From the NCBI RefSeq assembly GCF_021735925.1, contig NZ_WMEA01000001.1, positions 1,332,001 through 1,396,000 on the forward strand: a stretch of 64,000 bases of DNA. Direction: 5' to 3'. The stretch comes from Loktanella sp. M215 (GTDB taxonomy: Bacteria > Pseudomonadota > Alphaproteobacteria > Rhodobacterales > Rhodobacteraceae). This document shows, piece by piece, positions 47,665 to 57,264 of the stretch. Every line of letters begins with the position of its first letter. The first letter of the stretch is position 1. The notes under the pieces are model-generated. The model was given only the letters and a program-made list of their open reading frames with translations. It was not told the DNA's origin and did not search any database. Position numbers and translations under genes: made by a program.

Positions 47665-47702
47665 TTCCGTATAGTGGAACTGTATTCGTATAAGTGGAAG
47701 TT
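47665..47702. promoter_or_regulatory. Tandem IclR-type sites upstream of the TRAP operon
   Basis: Two similar units: ATTCCGTATAGTGGAAC (47665-47681) and ATTCGTATAAGTGGAAGT (47685-47702), of TTC-N9-GAA symmetry. They lie just before the dctP ribosome binding site (47705-47710). A closely matching pair occurs before the pim operon at 51538. The IclR regulator encoded between is the natural binder (inference). Confidence 0.65.
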
Positions 47703-47717
47703 CTGGGAGGAGCGACG

Positions 47718-48761
47718 ATGAGAACGACTTTGACTGCCGCAACGGTGGCCTTTGGCATGGCGGCAACGTCGCTGGCCGCGCAAACCACACTGATTCTGGG
47801 CGAGGCGGGTCCGAACCGCGGTGCCCGCGCCGAGGCGACGCAGGCCTTTGCCGACGACGTGGCGGCCCGCACCAATGGCGATGTCACCATCGACATCCAG
47901 TGGGGCGGCGCGCTGTTCAAGGCCGACGCGGCTTTGCAGGGTGTCAGCGATGGCGTGGCCGACCTTGGCACGATCATCGGCGTCTACTTTCCGCAGGAAA
48001 TGGTCGCCTACGACATCGCCGACCTGCCGCTGCTGAACAGCGACGCCTGGGTCGGCATGCGCGCCACGGACGAGCTGATGCGCACCGATCCCGCGATCAC
48101 CGAAAATCTCGCGGTGCAGGATCTGGTCTATCTGGGCACGTTCACGACCTCTGCCGTGAACATCGGCTGCAAGGGTGCGGCGATCCGCACGGTCGACGAT
48201 GTCTCTGGTCTGAAGGTGCGCGGTGTGGGTGCCTACGGTGATGTCTTCCGCGACCTCGGGGCCAACATGGTCGCCATGCCGATCTATGACGCCTATCAGG
48301 GTCTCGATACCGGTTTGCTGGATTGCTCGCAGGGCTATTCCTATGCCGTGGCCGCGCTGAAGCAGCAGGAAGTCATGAGCAGCTACACGATCCTGAACTG
48401 GGGTCAGGTCGGCGCGCTGGGCATCTTCATGAACAAATTTGCCTATGATGCGCTGACACCCGAACAGCAGACCGCGCTGAACGAAGCCGGTGTTGGCATG
48501 GCCGATACGCTGGGCGAGCTGATCAACGCCGACAACGACGCGGCCGTGCAGACGATGAAAGACGCGGGCGTCGAGGTGATCGAACTGGATGCGGCCGAGC
48601 GTGACAAGCTGGTCGAGCGCGGCGCACCCTACATCGACGCTTGGGTCGAGCAGGCGACGGCCGCCGGTCTGGACGGTGCGGGCATGCTCGCGACCTACCG
48701 CGAGCTGCTGGACAAATACACCGCAGAGCGCGACGCGCAGGGCTATCCCTGGACACGTTGA
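47718..48761 (+). CDS. dctP: TRAP transporter binding protein (DctP family)
   Basis: A 347-aa periplasmic protein; signal peptide ends near SLA-AQT (about residue 22). ATG 47718 follows GGGAGG. DctP features: GALFKADAALQGVSDGVADL, MRATDELM, and GLKVRGVG, in which the conserved Arg that binds a substrate carboxylate is expected. It probably binds an organic acid; the adjacent pim-like operon suggests a dicarboxylate. Confidence 0.88.
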   Translation: MRTTLTAATVAFGMAATSLAAQTTLILGEAGPNRGARAEATQAFADDVAARTNGDVTIDIQWGGALFKADAALQGVSDGVADLGTIIGVYFPQEMVAYDIADLPLLNSDAWVGMRATDELMRTDPAITENLAVQDLVYLGTFTTSAVNIGCKGAAIRTVDDVSGLKVRGVGAYGDVFRDLGANMVAMPIYDAYQGLDTGLLDCSQGYSYAVAALKQQEVMSSYTILNWGQVGALGIFMNKFAYDALTPEQQTALNEAGVGMADTLGELINADNDAAVQTMKDAGVEVIELDAAERDKLVERGAPYIDAWVEQATAAGLDGAGMLATYRELLDKYTAERDAQGYPWTR

Positions 48762-48769
48762 CCTGACCA

Positions 48770-48799
48770 CGGGCTGCGCCGTCATGACGGCGCAGCCCG
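48770..48799 (+). terminator. Intercistronic hairpin between dctP and dctQ
   Basis: A perfect 15-bp self-complementary stem (arms 48770-48784 and 48785-48799), followed by GCTTTTA. It probably stops some transcripts so that binding protein exceeds the membrane subunits. Confidence 0.8.
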
Positions 48800-48831
48800 G
48801 CTTTTACGCATGAATTCTAGGGGAGGGGCCG

Positions 48832-49362
48832 ATGCTGTATCGCATCGAACGGCTGTTGCTTGATCTGGCGTGCTGTGCCGTGGTCGCACTTGGGCTATTG
48901 ATCACCGTCAGTGTCCTGCTGCGCATCACCGTCAATTCCGGCGTGCCGGACACGATCGTCATGGTCCGCGAACTGATGGTCGTCGCCATCGTCCTGCCGC
49001 TGGCCGCCGCAACCACCGCCCGCGCGCACATCGTGGTAGAGTTCCTGTCGAACCGCCTGCCGATGCGCGCGCAGGGCTGGCTGGTCGTCTTCGGTGGCCT
49101 CGTCGGTCTGTTTGCCCTGTCCCCACTGCTGTACGCCGGGTGGAGCGAGGTGACCCACACCATCGGCAGCGGCAGCTATTATTTCGGCCAGTTGAACCTG
49201 CCGAAGTGGCCGGGCCGCGTGCTGTTCCTGATCGGCATGTCGTTCTGCTGGCTGCGGCTGTTGCTGCTGGTCATTGCCGACATCCGCACCCTGCGGGCCG
49301 GTGGCATCCCGGCGCTGTCGGAAACCACCTCCTCCACCTTCGCCGAAGAGGATCATTCCTGA
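48832..49362 (+). CDS. dctQ: TRAP transporter small membrane subunit (DctQ family)
   Basis: A 176-aa protein with four membrane helices, typical of DctQ. Conserved VRELMVVAIVLPLAAATTAR lies in the second helix region. It has a strong GGGAGGGG four bases before the ATG. Its stop shares one base with the dctM start. Confidence 0.88.
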   Translation: MLYRIERLLLDLACCAVVALGLLITVSVLLRITVNSGVPDTIVMVRELMVVAIVLPLAAATTARAHIVVEFLSNRLPMRAQGWLVVFGGLVGLFALSPLLYAGWSEVTHTIGSGSYYFGQLNLPKWPGRVLFLIGMSFCWLRLLLLVIADIRTLRAGGIPALSETTSSTFAEEDHS

Positions 49363-50699
49363 TGGACGGCACATTGATCGGCCTGATCGCCTTTGCCGCC
49401 GTGATCGGCCTGCTGGCGCTGCGCGTGCCCATCGCCTTTGCGCTGGCGGGCATCGGCACTATCGGCACTTTTGTCATTTTCGCCACCCGCACCGGGGCGT
49501 TTACGCCGGACAGGGCGATGCGGCCCACGACCTCTCTGGTGTTTTCCAACTCCTTCGACCTGATCCATTCCTACGACCTGTCGATGATCCCGCTGTTCAT
49601 CGCCCTTGGACACATCGCTTACCGTGCCGACATCACGACACGCATCTATGACGCCGCGCGCGTCTGGCTGGCCAAGGTGCCGGGCGGGGTCGCCATGGCG
49701 TCCGTCGTCGGCTGCGGCGGGTTTTCGGCTATCACGGGATCGTCCATTGCCTGTGCCTCTACCATGGGTCGCATCTGCTCGCCCGAGATGCTGCGCATGG
49801 GTTATGACAAGGGTCTTGCCACCGCATCCGTCGCGGCGGGCGGCACGCTGGGGTCGCTGATCCCGCCGTCGGTGCTGTTCATCATCTACGGGATCTTTAC
49901 GGAAACCTCGATTTCCTCCCTGTTTCTGGCGGGGATCCTGCCGGGGATCCTGTCGCTGGCAGGCTTTCTGCTGGCGATCTATGTCTGGGTGAAGTCCAAG
50001 CCAGAGGCCGCCCCCGCCTACGAGGGCGAGATTTCCCTGCAGGACAAACTGGCCGCCGCCGTGGGCGCTTGGCCTGCCATCGCGCTCTTTGGCTTGATCG
50101 TCGGCGGCATCTACGGCGGTTTCTTCACCGCGACCGAGGCTGCGGCCATCTGCGTCGCCGCCGCCTGCCTGATCGGCTTCGCGCAGCACAAGCTGTCCTT
50201 GCACGACCTGTGGGACTCCTTGCGCGAGACCTGCATCCAGACGTCGAGCATCTTTCTGATCGCCGCCGCCGCCAAGATCTTTGTCGCCTTCATCGCGCTG
50301 ACGGGTGTTGCACCTGCCATCGTGACGGCTGTCGGTGATGCGCAACTTTCGCCCGCTTTCCTGCTGGCCGCCATCGCGGTGATCTACCTGATCCTCGGCA
50401 TGTTCCTCGACCCCATCGGAATCATGGTGCTGACCCTGCCGCTGATGGTGCCGCTGGTCGAAAGCTACGGTTTCAACCTGATCTGGTTCGGCGTCGTGGT
50501 GGTCAAACTGCTGGAGATCGGGTTGATCACGCCGCCCGTCGGCCTGAACGTCTTTGTCATCAGCAACGTCGTGGGCAAGGCCGTGCCGATCGACAAGATT
50601 TTCGCCGGCATCTGGCGGTTCCTTGCGATCGACGTGGTCGTTCTGATCCTGCTGATGAGCTTTCCGATCATCTCGCTTCTGATTCCGAACTCGCTATAG
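49362..50699 (+). CDS. dctM: TRAP transporter large membrane subunit (DctM family)
   Basis: A 445-aa protein with about 12 helices, the sodium-coupled transport subunit. Recognised motifs are GCGGFSAITGSSIACASTMG, GGTLGSLIPPSVLFIIYGI and LITPPVGLNVFVI. Start at ATG 49362; the open frame upstream of this belongs to a shadow of dctQ. Confidence 0.93.
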   Translation: MDGTLIGLIAFAAVIGLLALRVPIAFALAGIGTIGTFVIFATRTGAFTPDRAMRPTTSLVFSNSFDLIHSYDLSMIPLFIALGHIAYRADITTRIYDAARVWLAKVPGGVAMASVVGCGGFSAITGSSIACASTMGRICSPEMLRMGYDKGLATASVAAGGTLGSLIPPSVLFIIYGIFTETSISSLFLAGILPGILSLAGFLLAIYVWVKSKPEAAPAYEGEISLQDKLAAAVGAWPAIALFGLIVGGIYGGFFTATEAAAICVAAACLIGFAQHKLSLHDLWDSLRETCIQTSSIFLIAAAAKIFVAFIALTGVAPAIVTAVGDAQLSPAFLLAAIAVIYLILGMFLDPIGIMVLTLPLMVPLVESYGFNLIWFGVVVVKLLEIGLITPPVGLNVFVISNVVGKAVPIDKIFAGIWRFLAIDVVVLILLMSFPIISLLIPNSL

Positions 50700-50719
50700 A
50701 TGACGCGGGGTCAGACAGG

Positions 50720-51538
50720 ATGAACACGATGGACAGCGAAATCGAGAAGGACCGGCGCTTTGCCACGACGCTGGCGCGGGGGCTGAGCGTCTTGCGGGCC
50801 TTCCGCCCCTCTGACGACGGCTTAGGCAATGCCGAGATTTCGGACCGCACAGGCCTGCCGAAATCCACCGTCTCGCGGCTGACCTTCACGCTGCAGGCGC
50901 TGGGCTATCTGACACACGCCCGCCGCCACGACCGGTACCGCCCCGGTCCCGCGCTGCTGGCGCTGGGCAATATGGCGAGTGCATCGCTGTCCTTTGTCGA
51001 CCTGTCCGGGCCGTTGATGCAACGTCTGGCGGACGAGACGGGGACACTGTCGCTGATGCTGGTCCGCGATCTGGGGCGGATGCTCATCGTCAAGACATGG
51101 CGTCCGCGCAATGTCGCGTCCCTGTGGCTGGAAGTCGGGCACAGGCTGCCGCTGCATGGGTCGTCCTCGGGCCATTGCATGCTGGCTGCCTTGTCCGAGG
51201 ACGGCTTTGCGGCTGCCGTCAGAGATGCGGACGGCGACCGTGGACTGACCCCGGCGCAGGCCGTCGCGGACCGCAGCGCCGCACACAACCAGATCGTGAC
51301 GCAGGGTTTCGTCATCACCGACCCCGACAGCTATTTCGCGGCCAACATCCATGCCGTCGCCGTGCCGTTTCTGGCGCGAGAGTTGGGAGAGCCCGTGATC
51401 TTTACCTGCGGCGCGATGCCCGAGGCGCTGCCCGTCGCCCGCATGCAGGACGAGGTGGGACCAAAGCTGCTGGGCACCGTGCGCGATCTTGAACGGATGA
51501 TGGGGCAGGGCGGAAGCGCTGGCATGCGGAATCTATAA
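50720..51538 (+). CDS. IclR-family regulator
   Basis: A 272-aa protein. The N-terminal winged helix has ISDRTGLPKSTVSRLTFTLQ (about 40-59) and the C-terminal effector domain has HGSSSGHCMLAALS and SYFAANIHAVAVPF, matching IclR. It is 20 bp after dctM, so co-transcribed with the TRAP genes, and precedes the pim-like operon. Matching tandem sites stand before both operons, so it probably controls importer, itself and catabolic genes together. Confidence 0.9.
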   Translation: MNTMDSEIEKDRRFATTLARGLSVLRAFRPSDDGLGNAEISDRTGLPKSTVSRLTFTLQALGYLTHARRHDRYRPGPALLALGNMASASLSFVDLSGPLMQRLADETGTLSLMLVRDLGRMLIVKTWRPRNVASLWLEVGHRLPLHGSSSGHCMLAALSEDGFAAAVRDADGDRGLTPAQAVADRSAAHNQIVTQGFVITDPDSYFAANIHAVAVPFLARELGEPVIFTCGAMPEALPVARMQDEVGPKLLGTVRDLERMMGQGGSAGMRNL

Positions 51539-51575
51539 TTCCGCATAGTAGAATATAGTTTTGCATGTTGAAATG
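51538..51575. promoter_or_regulatory. Tandem IclR-type sites upstream of the pim-like operon
   Basis: ATTCCGCATAGTAGAAT (51538-51554) closely matches the first site upstream of dctP (14 of 17 bases), and a weaker copy follows at about 51557-51575. The region is AT-rich and lies about 50 bp upstream of the first gene. Confidence 0.65.
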
Positions 51576-51623
51576 ATGGCGCAATGCGTTATGTCATAGC
51601 CCAACACGGCGGAGGAGACGGTC

Positions 51624-53711
51624 ATGGCGAAGGTAGACTATACAATCGAAGGCGATATCGCCGTCATCACGGTCGATAATCCGCCGGTGAACGCTTTGGG
51701 GCAGGTCGTGCGGCAAGGGCTGTGGGACGCCATCACCCGTTTTGACGACGACGCTGCGGCGCAGGCTGCCGTCATCATCGGCGCGGGCCGTCTTTTCATC
51801 GGTGGCGCCGACATCACCGAATTCGGCAAGCCGCCCGTTGCGCCTTTTCTGCCGGACGTCATCAACCGGATCGCCGCGGCGATAAAGCCGGTCGTCGCAG
51901 CCATCCACGGCACCGCCCTTGGTGGCGGGCTGGAGGTGGCGTTGGGCGCGCATTACCGGATCGCCACCGCCACGGCCAAACTGGGTCTGCCGGAGGTGAC
52001 ACTCGGCGTGATCCCCGGTGCCGGCGGTACCCAGCGGATGCCGCGCCTTGTCGGGCTGGAGGCCGCCTTGGGCCTGATGACGGGTGGCAAGCCGGTCAGC
52101 GGAGCGCAGGCGCTGGACATGGGATTTGTCGATACGCTGTCCGATGGCGACTTGCGCGCCGACGCGCTGGCCTACGCGGCACACCTTGTGGCCGACGGGG
52201 CCGGGCCGCGCGCTGTGACCGACCTGCCGTTCCCCGGCGCCGACCCTGACCTGATCGCCACATGGCGCCAGCGTCTGACCAAGACCGCCAAGGGGCAGGT
52301 CGCCCCGCTGGCCGTGCTGGATGCCGTCATCGCGGGGACGACGCTGCCTTTTAACGAGGCCTTGGCCGAGGAGCGTCGCCTGTTCCTGTCAATGCTCGAC
52401 ACGCCGCAGCGGTCCGGCCTGATGCACGCCTTCTTTGCCGAACGCGCCGTGGCCAAGGTGCCAGAGATCGACGGCGTCTCGCCGCGCGACATCAGCCGCA
52501 CCGGCGTGATCGGCGGCGGCACCATGGGGGCCGGCATCGCGACTGCGATGGTGCTGGCCGGTCTGCACGTGACGCTGGTCGAACGCGACGACGCCGCGGC
52601 CGACAAGGCCCGCGACACCATTGCCCGCAACCTGGCCAGCGCCGTCAAGCGCGGCAAGCTGACCGAGGCAGGGCGCGACGCGATCCTGTCGGATATGCTG
52701 GCGACGGTGGTGGGCTATGACGTCCTGTCCGACGCCGATCTGGTGGTCGAGGCCGTGTTCGAAAACATGGACGTCAAGACAGAGGTCTTCGCGGAACTCG
52801 ACCGGGTCTGCAAGCCCGGTGCGGTGCTGGCGACGAACACGTCATACCTCGACGTAGACCGGATTGCGCAGGCGACCAAGCGGCCCGCAGACGTGATCGG
52901 ACTGCACTTCTTCTCCCCGGCGCATGTGATGAAGCTACTGGAAATCGTGGTGGCCGACGCGACGGCGACCGACGTGACGGCAACGGCCTTCGCACTGGCC
53001 AAGCGTCTGGGCAAGATCGGCGTGCGCGCCGGTGTCTGCGACGGCTTCATCGGCAACCGCATCCTGTCGCATTACCGCACGGCGGTGGACCACATGGTGC
53101 TGGATGGGGCGAGCCCCTATGCCGTGGACGCCGCACTGGTCGATTTCGGCTTTGCCATGGGGCCGTATCAGGTCAGCGACCTCGCCGGCCTCGACATCGG
53201 ATACATGACCCGTCAGCGCAAGGCGGCGGATGCGCATCCGCGCGACCGCTCACCGGTGTTCGCTGACGCGCTTTATCACGAAGGCTGGCTGGGTCAGAAG
53301 ACCAAGCATGGCTATTACATCTACGACGCGGACAGCCCGAAGGGCCGCCCGGACGACGCCGTGACCGCGATCATCGACAAATCCCGCGCAGATCTGGGCC
53401 TGACGCCGCGCGCCTTTACCGCGGATGAAATCGTGCGTCGCACCATGGCCGCGATGGTGAACGAGGCCGCCTGGGTGGTGGACGAGGGTATCGCGCAGCG
53501 CCCCTCGGACGTCGATGTCGTGTTCCTGTCGGGCTACGGCTTTCCGCGCCATCGCGGCGGGCCGCTGCAGTATGCCGATACGGTCGGACTGGAGAGCATC
53601 CTGTCTGACATCCGTGCCTTCGCCACGACCGACGATCATTTCTGGACCCCCGCACCGCTGCTGGAGCGGCTGGTGGCGGACGGTCAAACCTTTGCCAGCC
53701 TGAACCGCTGA
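51624..53711 (+). CDS. pimF: Enoyl-CoA hydratase / 3-hydroxyacyl-CoA dehydrogenase fusion (PimF-like)
   Basis: A 695-aa two-step beta-oxidation enzyme. The N-terminal crotonase domain (about 1-190) has GGADITEFG and [19 protein letters not shown]. The dehydrogenase half starts with the NAD loop [13 protein letters not shown] (about 294-306) and has [16 protein letters not shown] and GNRILSHYR. The order fusion, thiolase, two acyl-CoA dehydrogenases, ligase matches the Rhodopseudomonas pimelate (pim) operon, which supports the name; straight-chain FadJ use is possible. Confidence 0.85.
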   Translation: MAKVDYTIEGDIAVITVDNPPVNALGQVVRQGLWDAITRFDDDAAAQAAVIIGAGRLFIGGADITEFGKPPVAPFLPDVINRIAAAIKPVVAAIHGTALGGGLEVALGAHYRIATATAKLGLPEVTLGVIPGAGGTQRMPRLVGLEAALGLMTGGKPVSGAQALDMGFVDTLSDGDLRADALAYAAHLVADGAGPRAVTDLPFPGADPDLIATWRQRLTKTAKGQVAPLAVLDAVIAGTTLPFNEALAEERRLFLSMLDTPQRSGLMHAFFAERAVAKVPEIDGVSPRDISRTGVIGGGTMGAGIATAMVLAGLHVTLVERDDAAADKARDTIARNLASAVKRGKLTEAGRDAILSDMLATVVGYDVLSDADLVVEAVFENMDVKTEVFAELDRVCKPGAVLATNTSYLDVDRIAQATKRPADVIGLHFFSPAHVMKLLEIVVADATATDVTATAFALAKRLGKIGVRAGVCDGFIGNRILSHYRTAVDHMVLDGASPYAVDAALVDFGFAMGPYQVSDLAGLDIGYMTRQRKAADAHPRDRSPVFADALYHEGWLGQKTKHGYYIYDADSPKGRPDDAVTAIIDKSRADLGLTPRAFTADEIVRRTMAAMVNEAAWVVDEGIAQRPSDVDVVFLSGYGFPRHRGGPLQYADTVGLESILSDIRAFATTDDHFWTPAPLLERLVADGQTFASLNR

Positions 53712-53736
53712 TCCCGACCCGTTGAAAGGACATCCC

Positions 53737-54912
53737 ATGTCATATCCCGTCATCGTCTCTGTCGCCCGCACCGCCATCGGCAAGGCCGGGCGCGGCGCGT
53801 TCAACATGACCCACGGCGCCACGATGGGCGGCCATGTCGCACAGGCTGCAGTGGACCGCGCGGGCATCGACCCCGCGTTGATCGAAGACAGCATCTGGGG
53901 CACCGGCTATCCGGAATATGTCACGGGCGGCAACATCGCGCGGCAGATCGTAAGCCGTGCAGGCCTGCCCGTATCCATCGCCGGCACGACAGTGAACCGC
54001 TTCTGCGCCAGCGGATTGCAGGCCATCGCCATGGGCGGACACATGATTGTGCAGGAGGGGGCGAAAGCCATCCTCGTCGGCGGGGTCGAGAGTATCTCCA
54101 TGGTGCAACCGCCCGTCCGCAACTCGCGCGAGGCCTGGATCCTGGAGAACAAGCCCGACCTTTACATGCCGATGGTGGAAACCGCCGACATCGTCGCCGC
54201 CCGCTATGGCGTGAGTCGCGCGGCGCAGGACGAGCTGGGCCTGCAAAGCCAGCAACGCACCGCAGCAGCGCAGAAGGCCGGCAAGTTCGACGATGAAATC
54301 GTGCCGATGACCGTGACCATGCAGGTGATGGACAAGGCGACGAAGGAAACCTCGGAGCAAGAGATCACCATCGCGCAGGATGAATGCAATCGCCCCTCGA
54401 CCACGCTGGAGGGGTTGCAAAAGCTGTCGCCCGTGCGCGGCGAGGATCAGTTCATCACGGCGGGCAACGCCTCGCAATTGTCCGACGGTGCCGCTGCACT
54501 TGTGATGATGGACGCGAAAGAGGCGACGCGCGCGGGCCTGACACCGCTGGGCGCCTTCCGCGGCTTCGCCGTAGCGGGCTGCGAGCCGAACGAGATGGGC
54601 ATCGGTCCGATCTACGCCGTGCCGCGCCTGCTGGAACGCGCTGGGCTGACGGTCGATGACATCGACCTGTGGGAGCTGAACGAGGCGTTTGCCAGCCAGC
54701 TGATCTATTGCCGCGACCATCTGCACATCGACAACGACAAGTTGAACGTGAACGGTGGGTCCATCGCCGTCGGTCATCCGTTTGGCATGACGGGTGCCCG
54801 CATGACCGGCCATCTGCTGATCGAAGGCAAGCGGCGCGGCGCCAAGCTGGGCGTCGTCACCATGTGCGTCGGTGGCGGCCAGGGGGCTGCCGGCCTGTTC
54901 GAGATTTATTGA
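53737..54912 (+). CDS. pimB: Acetyl-CoA acyltransferase (PimB-like thiolase)
   Basis: A 391-aa degradative thiolase. The nucleophile is C90 in NRFCASGLQ; the other catalytic motifs are [17 protein letters not shown] (His) and [10 protein letters not shown] (second Cys). It starts at ATG 53737 with GAAAGGA upstream. It removes acetyl-CoA in each round of the pathway. Confidence 0.9.
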   Translation: MSYPVIVSVARTAIGKAGRGAFNMTHGATMGGHVAQAAVDRAGIDPALIEDSIWGTGYPEYVTGGNIARQIVSRAGLPVSIAGTTVNRFCASGLQAIAMGGHMIVQEGAKAILVGGVESISMVQPPVRNSREAWILENKPDLYMPMVETADIVAARYGVSRAAQDELGLQSQQRTAAAQKAGKFDDEIVPMTVTMQVMDKATKETSEQEITIAQDECNRPSTTLEGLQKLSPVRGEDQFITAGNASQLSDGAAALVMMDAKEATRAGLTPLGAFRGFAVAGCEPNEMGIGPIYAVPRLLERAGLTVDDIDLWELNEAFASQLIYCRDHLHIDNDKLNVNGGSIAVGHPFGMTGARMTGHLLIEGKRRGAKLGVVTMCVGGGQGAAGLFEIY

Positions 54913-54924
54913 AGGGGAAGTGAC

Positions 54925-56115
54925 ATGAACCTGAATTACACTGACGACCAGATCGCGTTCCGCGACGAAGTCCGCGCCTTTCTGGCCGACAACCTGCCTG
55001 CGCGCCTGTCCGACAAGGTCAAGTCGGGCGAAGAGCTGACCAAGCAGGACCACGAGGAATGGCACGCCATCCTGAACGCCCGTGGTTGGCTGGCGGGCAA
55101 CTGGCCTGTCGCATACGGCGGCACCGGTTGGGACGCCGTGCAGCGCCACATCTTCGAGGACGAGATGACCAAGGCCGCAGCACCGCGCATCGTCCCCTTC
55201 GGCATCGCGATGCTGGGGCCGGTCCTGATGAAGTTCGGGTCGGACGCGCAGAAGGCGCATTACCTGCCGCGCATTCTGAACGGCGACGACTGGTGGTGTC
55301 AGGGGTATTCGGAACCGGGTGCCGGCTCCGACCTCGCGTCCCTGCGGACGATGGCCGTGCGCGACGGTGACGATTACATCGTCAATGGGCAAAAGACCTG
55401 GACCACGCTGGCGCAGCACGCCGACTGGATCTTCTGCCTCGTGCGGACCCAGAAAGAGGGCAAGCCGCAGGAAGGGATCTCTTTCCTGCTGATCGACATG
55501 AAAAGCCCCGGCATCACCGTGCGCCCGATCAAGCTGATCGACGGCAGCGTCGAGGTGAACGAGGTCTGGTTCGAGGATGTCCGCGTGCCCGCCACCAATC
55601 TGGTGGGCGAGGAAAACAAGGGCTGGACCTACGCCAAGTACCTGCTGACGCATGAGCGCACGAACATCGCCGGTGTGGGCTTTGCCAGCGCAGGGCTGGA
55701 GCAGCTGAAGCGGATCGCGCGGCTGGAATTGTCAGCTGGCAAACCGCTGATCGAAAACCCGCTGTTCGCCGCCCGCATCGCACAGGTCCAGATCGACCTG
55801 ATGGCGATGGCCACGACGAACCTGCGGGTCATCAGCGCCGCAGCGGCGGGGCAGGCGCCCGGCGCCGAAAGCTCCATGCTCAAGGTCAAGGGCACGCAGG
55901 TCCGTCAGGAAATCAACGCCCTGACTATGCAGGCCGTCGGCCCCTATGCGATGCCGTTCCCGTCAGAGGCGGTGGACGGCGACAACGCCCCCATCGGCCC
56001 GGACTACGCCCGCGCGCGGACGGGGCAATATCTGAACAACCGCAAGCTCTCGATTTACGGGGGGTCGAACGAGGTGCAGCGGGCGATCATCTCCAAAGCC
56101 ATTCTGGAACTGTGA
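54925..56115 (+). CDS. pimC: Acyl-CoA dehydrogenase (pimeloyl-CoA dehydrogenase large subunit-like)
   Basis: A 396-aa flavoprotein with the acyl-CoA dehydrogenase signature QGYSEPGAGSDLAS (about 126-139) and the C-terminal YGGSNEVQRAIISK. It is paired with a second, shorter dehydrogenase gene 7 bp downstream, as in pimC/pimD, whose products form a heteromer acting on dicarboxyl-CoA. Substrate is inferred from context. Confidence 0.85.
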   Translation: MNLNYTDDQIAFRDEVRAFLADNLPARLSDKVKSGEELTKQDHEEWHAILNARGWLAGNWPVAYGGTGWDAVQRHIFEDEMTKAAAPRIVPFGIAMLGPVLMKFGSDAQKAHYLPRILNGDDWWCQGYSEPGAGSDLASLRTMAVRDGDDYIVNGQKTWTTLAQHADWIFCLVRTQKEGKPQEGISFLLIDMKSPGITVRPIKLIDGSVEVNEVWFEDVRVPATNLVGEENKGWTYAKYLLTHERTNIAGVGFASAGLEQLKRIARLELSAGKPLIENPLFAARIAQVQIDLMAMATTNLRVISAAAAGQAPGAESSMLKVKGTQVRQEINALTMQAVGPYAMPFPSEAVDGDNAPIGPDYARARTGQYLNNRKLSIYGGSNEVQRAIISKAILEL

Positions 56116-56122
56116 GGACGCC

Positions 56123-57235
56123 ATGAACTTTGATCTGACAGACGAACGCCAGATGTTGCAGGACGGCCTGCGGCGGTTCCTGCGCGACAAGTATACCCCC
56201 GACCTGCTGAAGCAGATCGCGGACAGCGAGATAGGCACGTCCCAGGACGTGTGGAACGGTCTGGCTGAAATGGGCGTGATCGGCGCGCTGTTCACCGAGG
56301 AACAGGGCGGCTTTGGCGGCGCGGGCTTCGATCTGGCGCTGGTCGCCGAAGAGATGGGCCGTGTGGGTGCGACCGATCCCCTGATCGACACCGGCATCCT
56401 GGGCGGCGGTCTGATTGCGGCATTGGGCAATGACGACCAGCAAGCGATGCTGGAGGAGATCATTGCAGGCACACGCCAACTGGCGCTGGCCCATGCCGAA
56501 CCCGGCAGCCGCTATGACCTGTCGCGGGTCAGCACGACGGCTCTGGGTGGCAAGCTTTCGGGCCGCAAGGCCGTCGTCATCAACGGCGGTGCTGCGGACA
56601 CGCTGATCGTCAGCGCCCGCACGGCGGGCGGCGTGGCGGATCAGGACGGCATCAGCCTTTATCTTGTCGCCGCCGACGCGCCCGGTCTGACGCGCCGCAG
56701 CTACCCGCTGACCGGTGGCGGTCACGCCGCAGAGGTCACGCTGGACGACACACCCGGCACGCTGCTGGGGGACGAAGGACAGTCCTACGCCGCCCTCGCC
56801 ACCGCATACGCCCGCGCCACCTGTGCGATCAGCGCAGAGGCGGTCGGTCTGATGGAAGCGATCCGCATCCTGACGGTCGATTACCTGAAGACGCGCAAGC
56901 AGTTCGGTCAGCCGATCGGCAAGTTTCAGGCGCTGCAGCACCGCATGGCCGACGTGCTGATCGAGATCGAGCAGGCCCGGTCCGCCGTCATCAACCTTGC
57001 CGGTCATCTGGAGGCAGAGTCTGCCGTGCGCGACGTTCATGTCGCGGCGACCAAGACCCTGATCGGGCAGGTCGCGCGTCTGGTGGCCGAGGAATCGATC
57101 CAGATGCACGGCGGGATCGGCATGACCGAGGAATATGGTCTGGCGCACCTCGCGAAACGTCTGGTCATGGTCGATCACCGTTTTGGCGACACGCTGTATC
57201 ACATGGACCGCTTCATCGCCCTCGCCGTCGCCTGA
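56123..57235 (+). CDS. pimD: Acyl-CoA dehydrogenase (pimeloyl-CoA dehydrogenase small subunit-like)
   Basis: A 370-aa partner of the preceding gene. Acyl-CoA dehydrogenase features are AHAEPGSRYDLS, RKQFGQPIGKFQALQHRMAD and QMHGGIGMTEEYGLAHLAKR. It is shorter in the middle domain than catalytic ACADs, as small subunits of this heteromeric type are. Confidence 0.85.
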   Translation: MNFDLTDERQMLQDGLRRFLRDKYTPDLLKQIADSEIGTSQDVWNGLAEMGVIGALFTEEQGGFGGAGFDLALVAEEMGRVGATDPLIDTGILGGGLIAALGNDDQQAMLEEIIAGTRQLALAHAEPGSRYDLSRVSTTALGGKLSGRKAVVINGGAADTLIVSARTAGGVADQDGISLYLVAADAPGLTRRSYPLTGGGHAAEVTLDDTPGTLLGDEGQSYAALATAYARATCAISAEAVGLMEAIRILTVDYLKTRKQFGQPIGKFQALQHRMADVLIEIEQARSAVINLAGHLEAESAVRDVHVAATKTLIGQVARLVAEESIQMHGGIGMTEEYGLAHLAKRLVMVDHRFGDTLYHMDRFIALAVA

Positions 57236-57264
57236 GCCGACCACCGCGGGGAGGCGGTGTTGCC

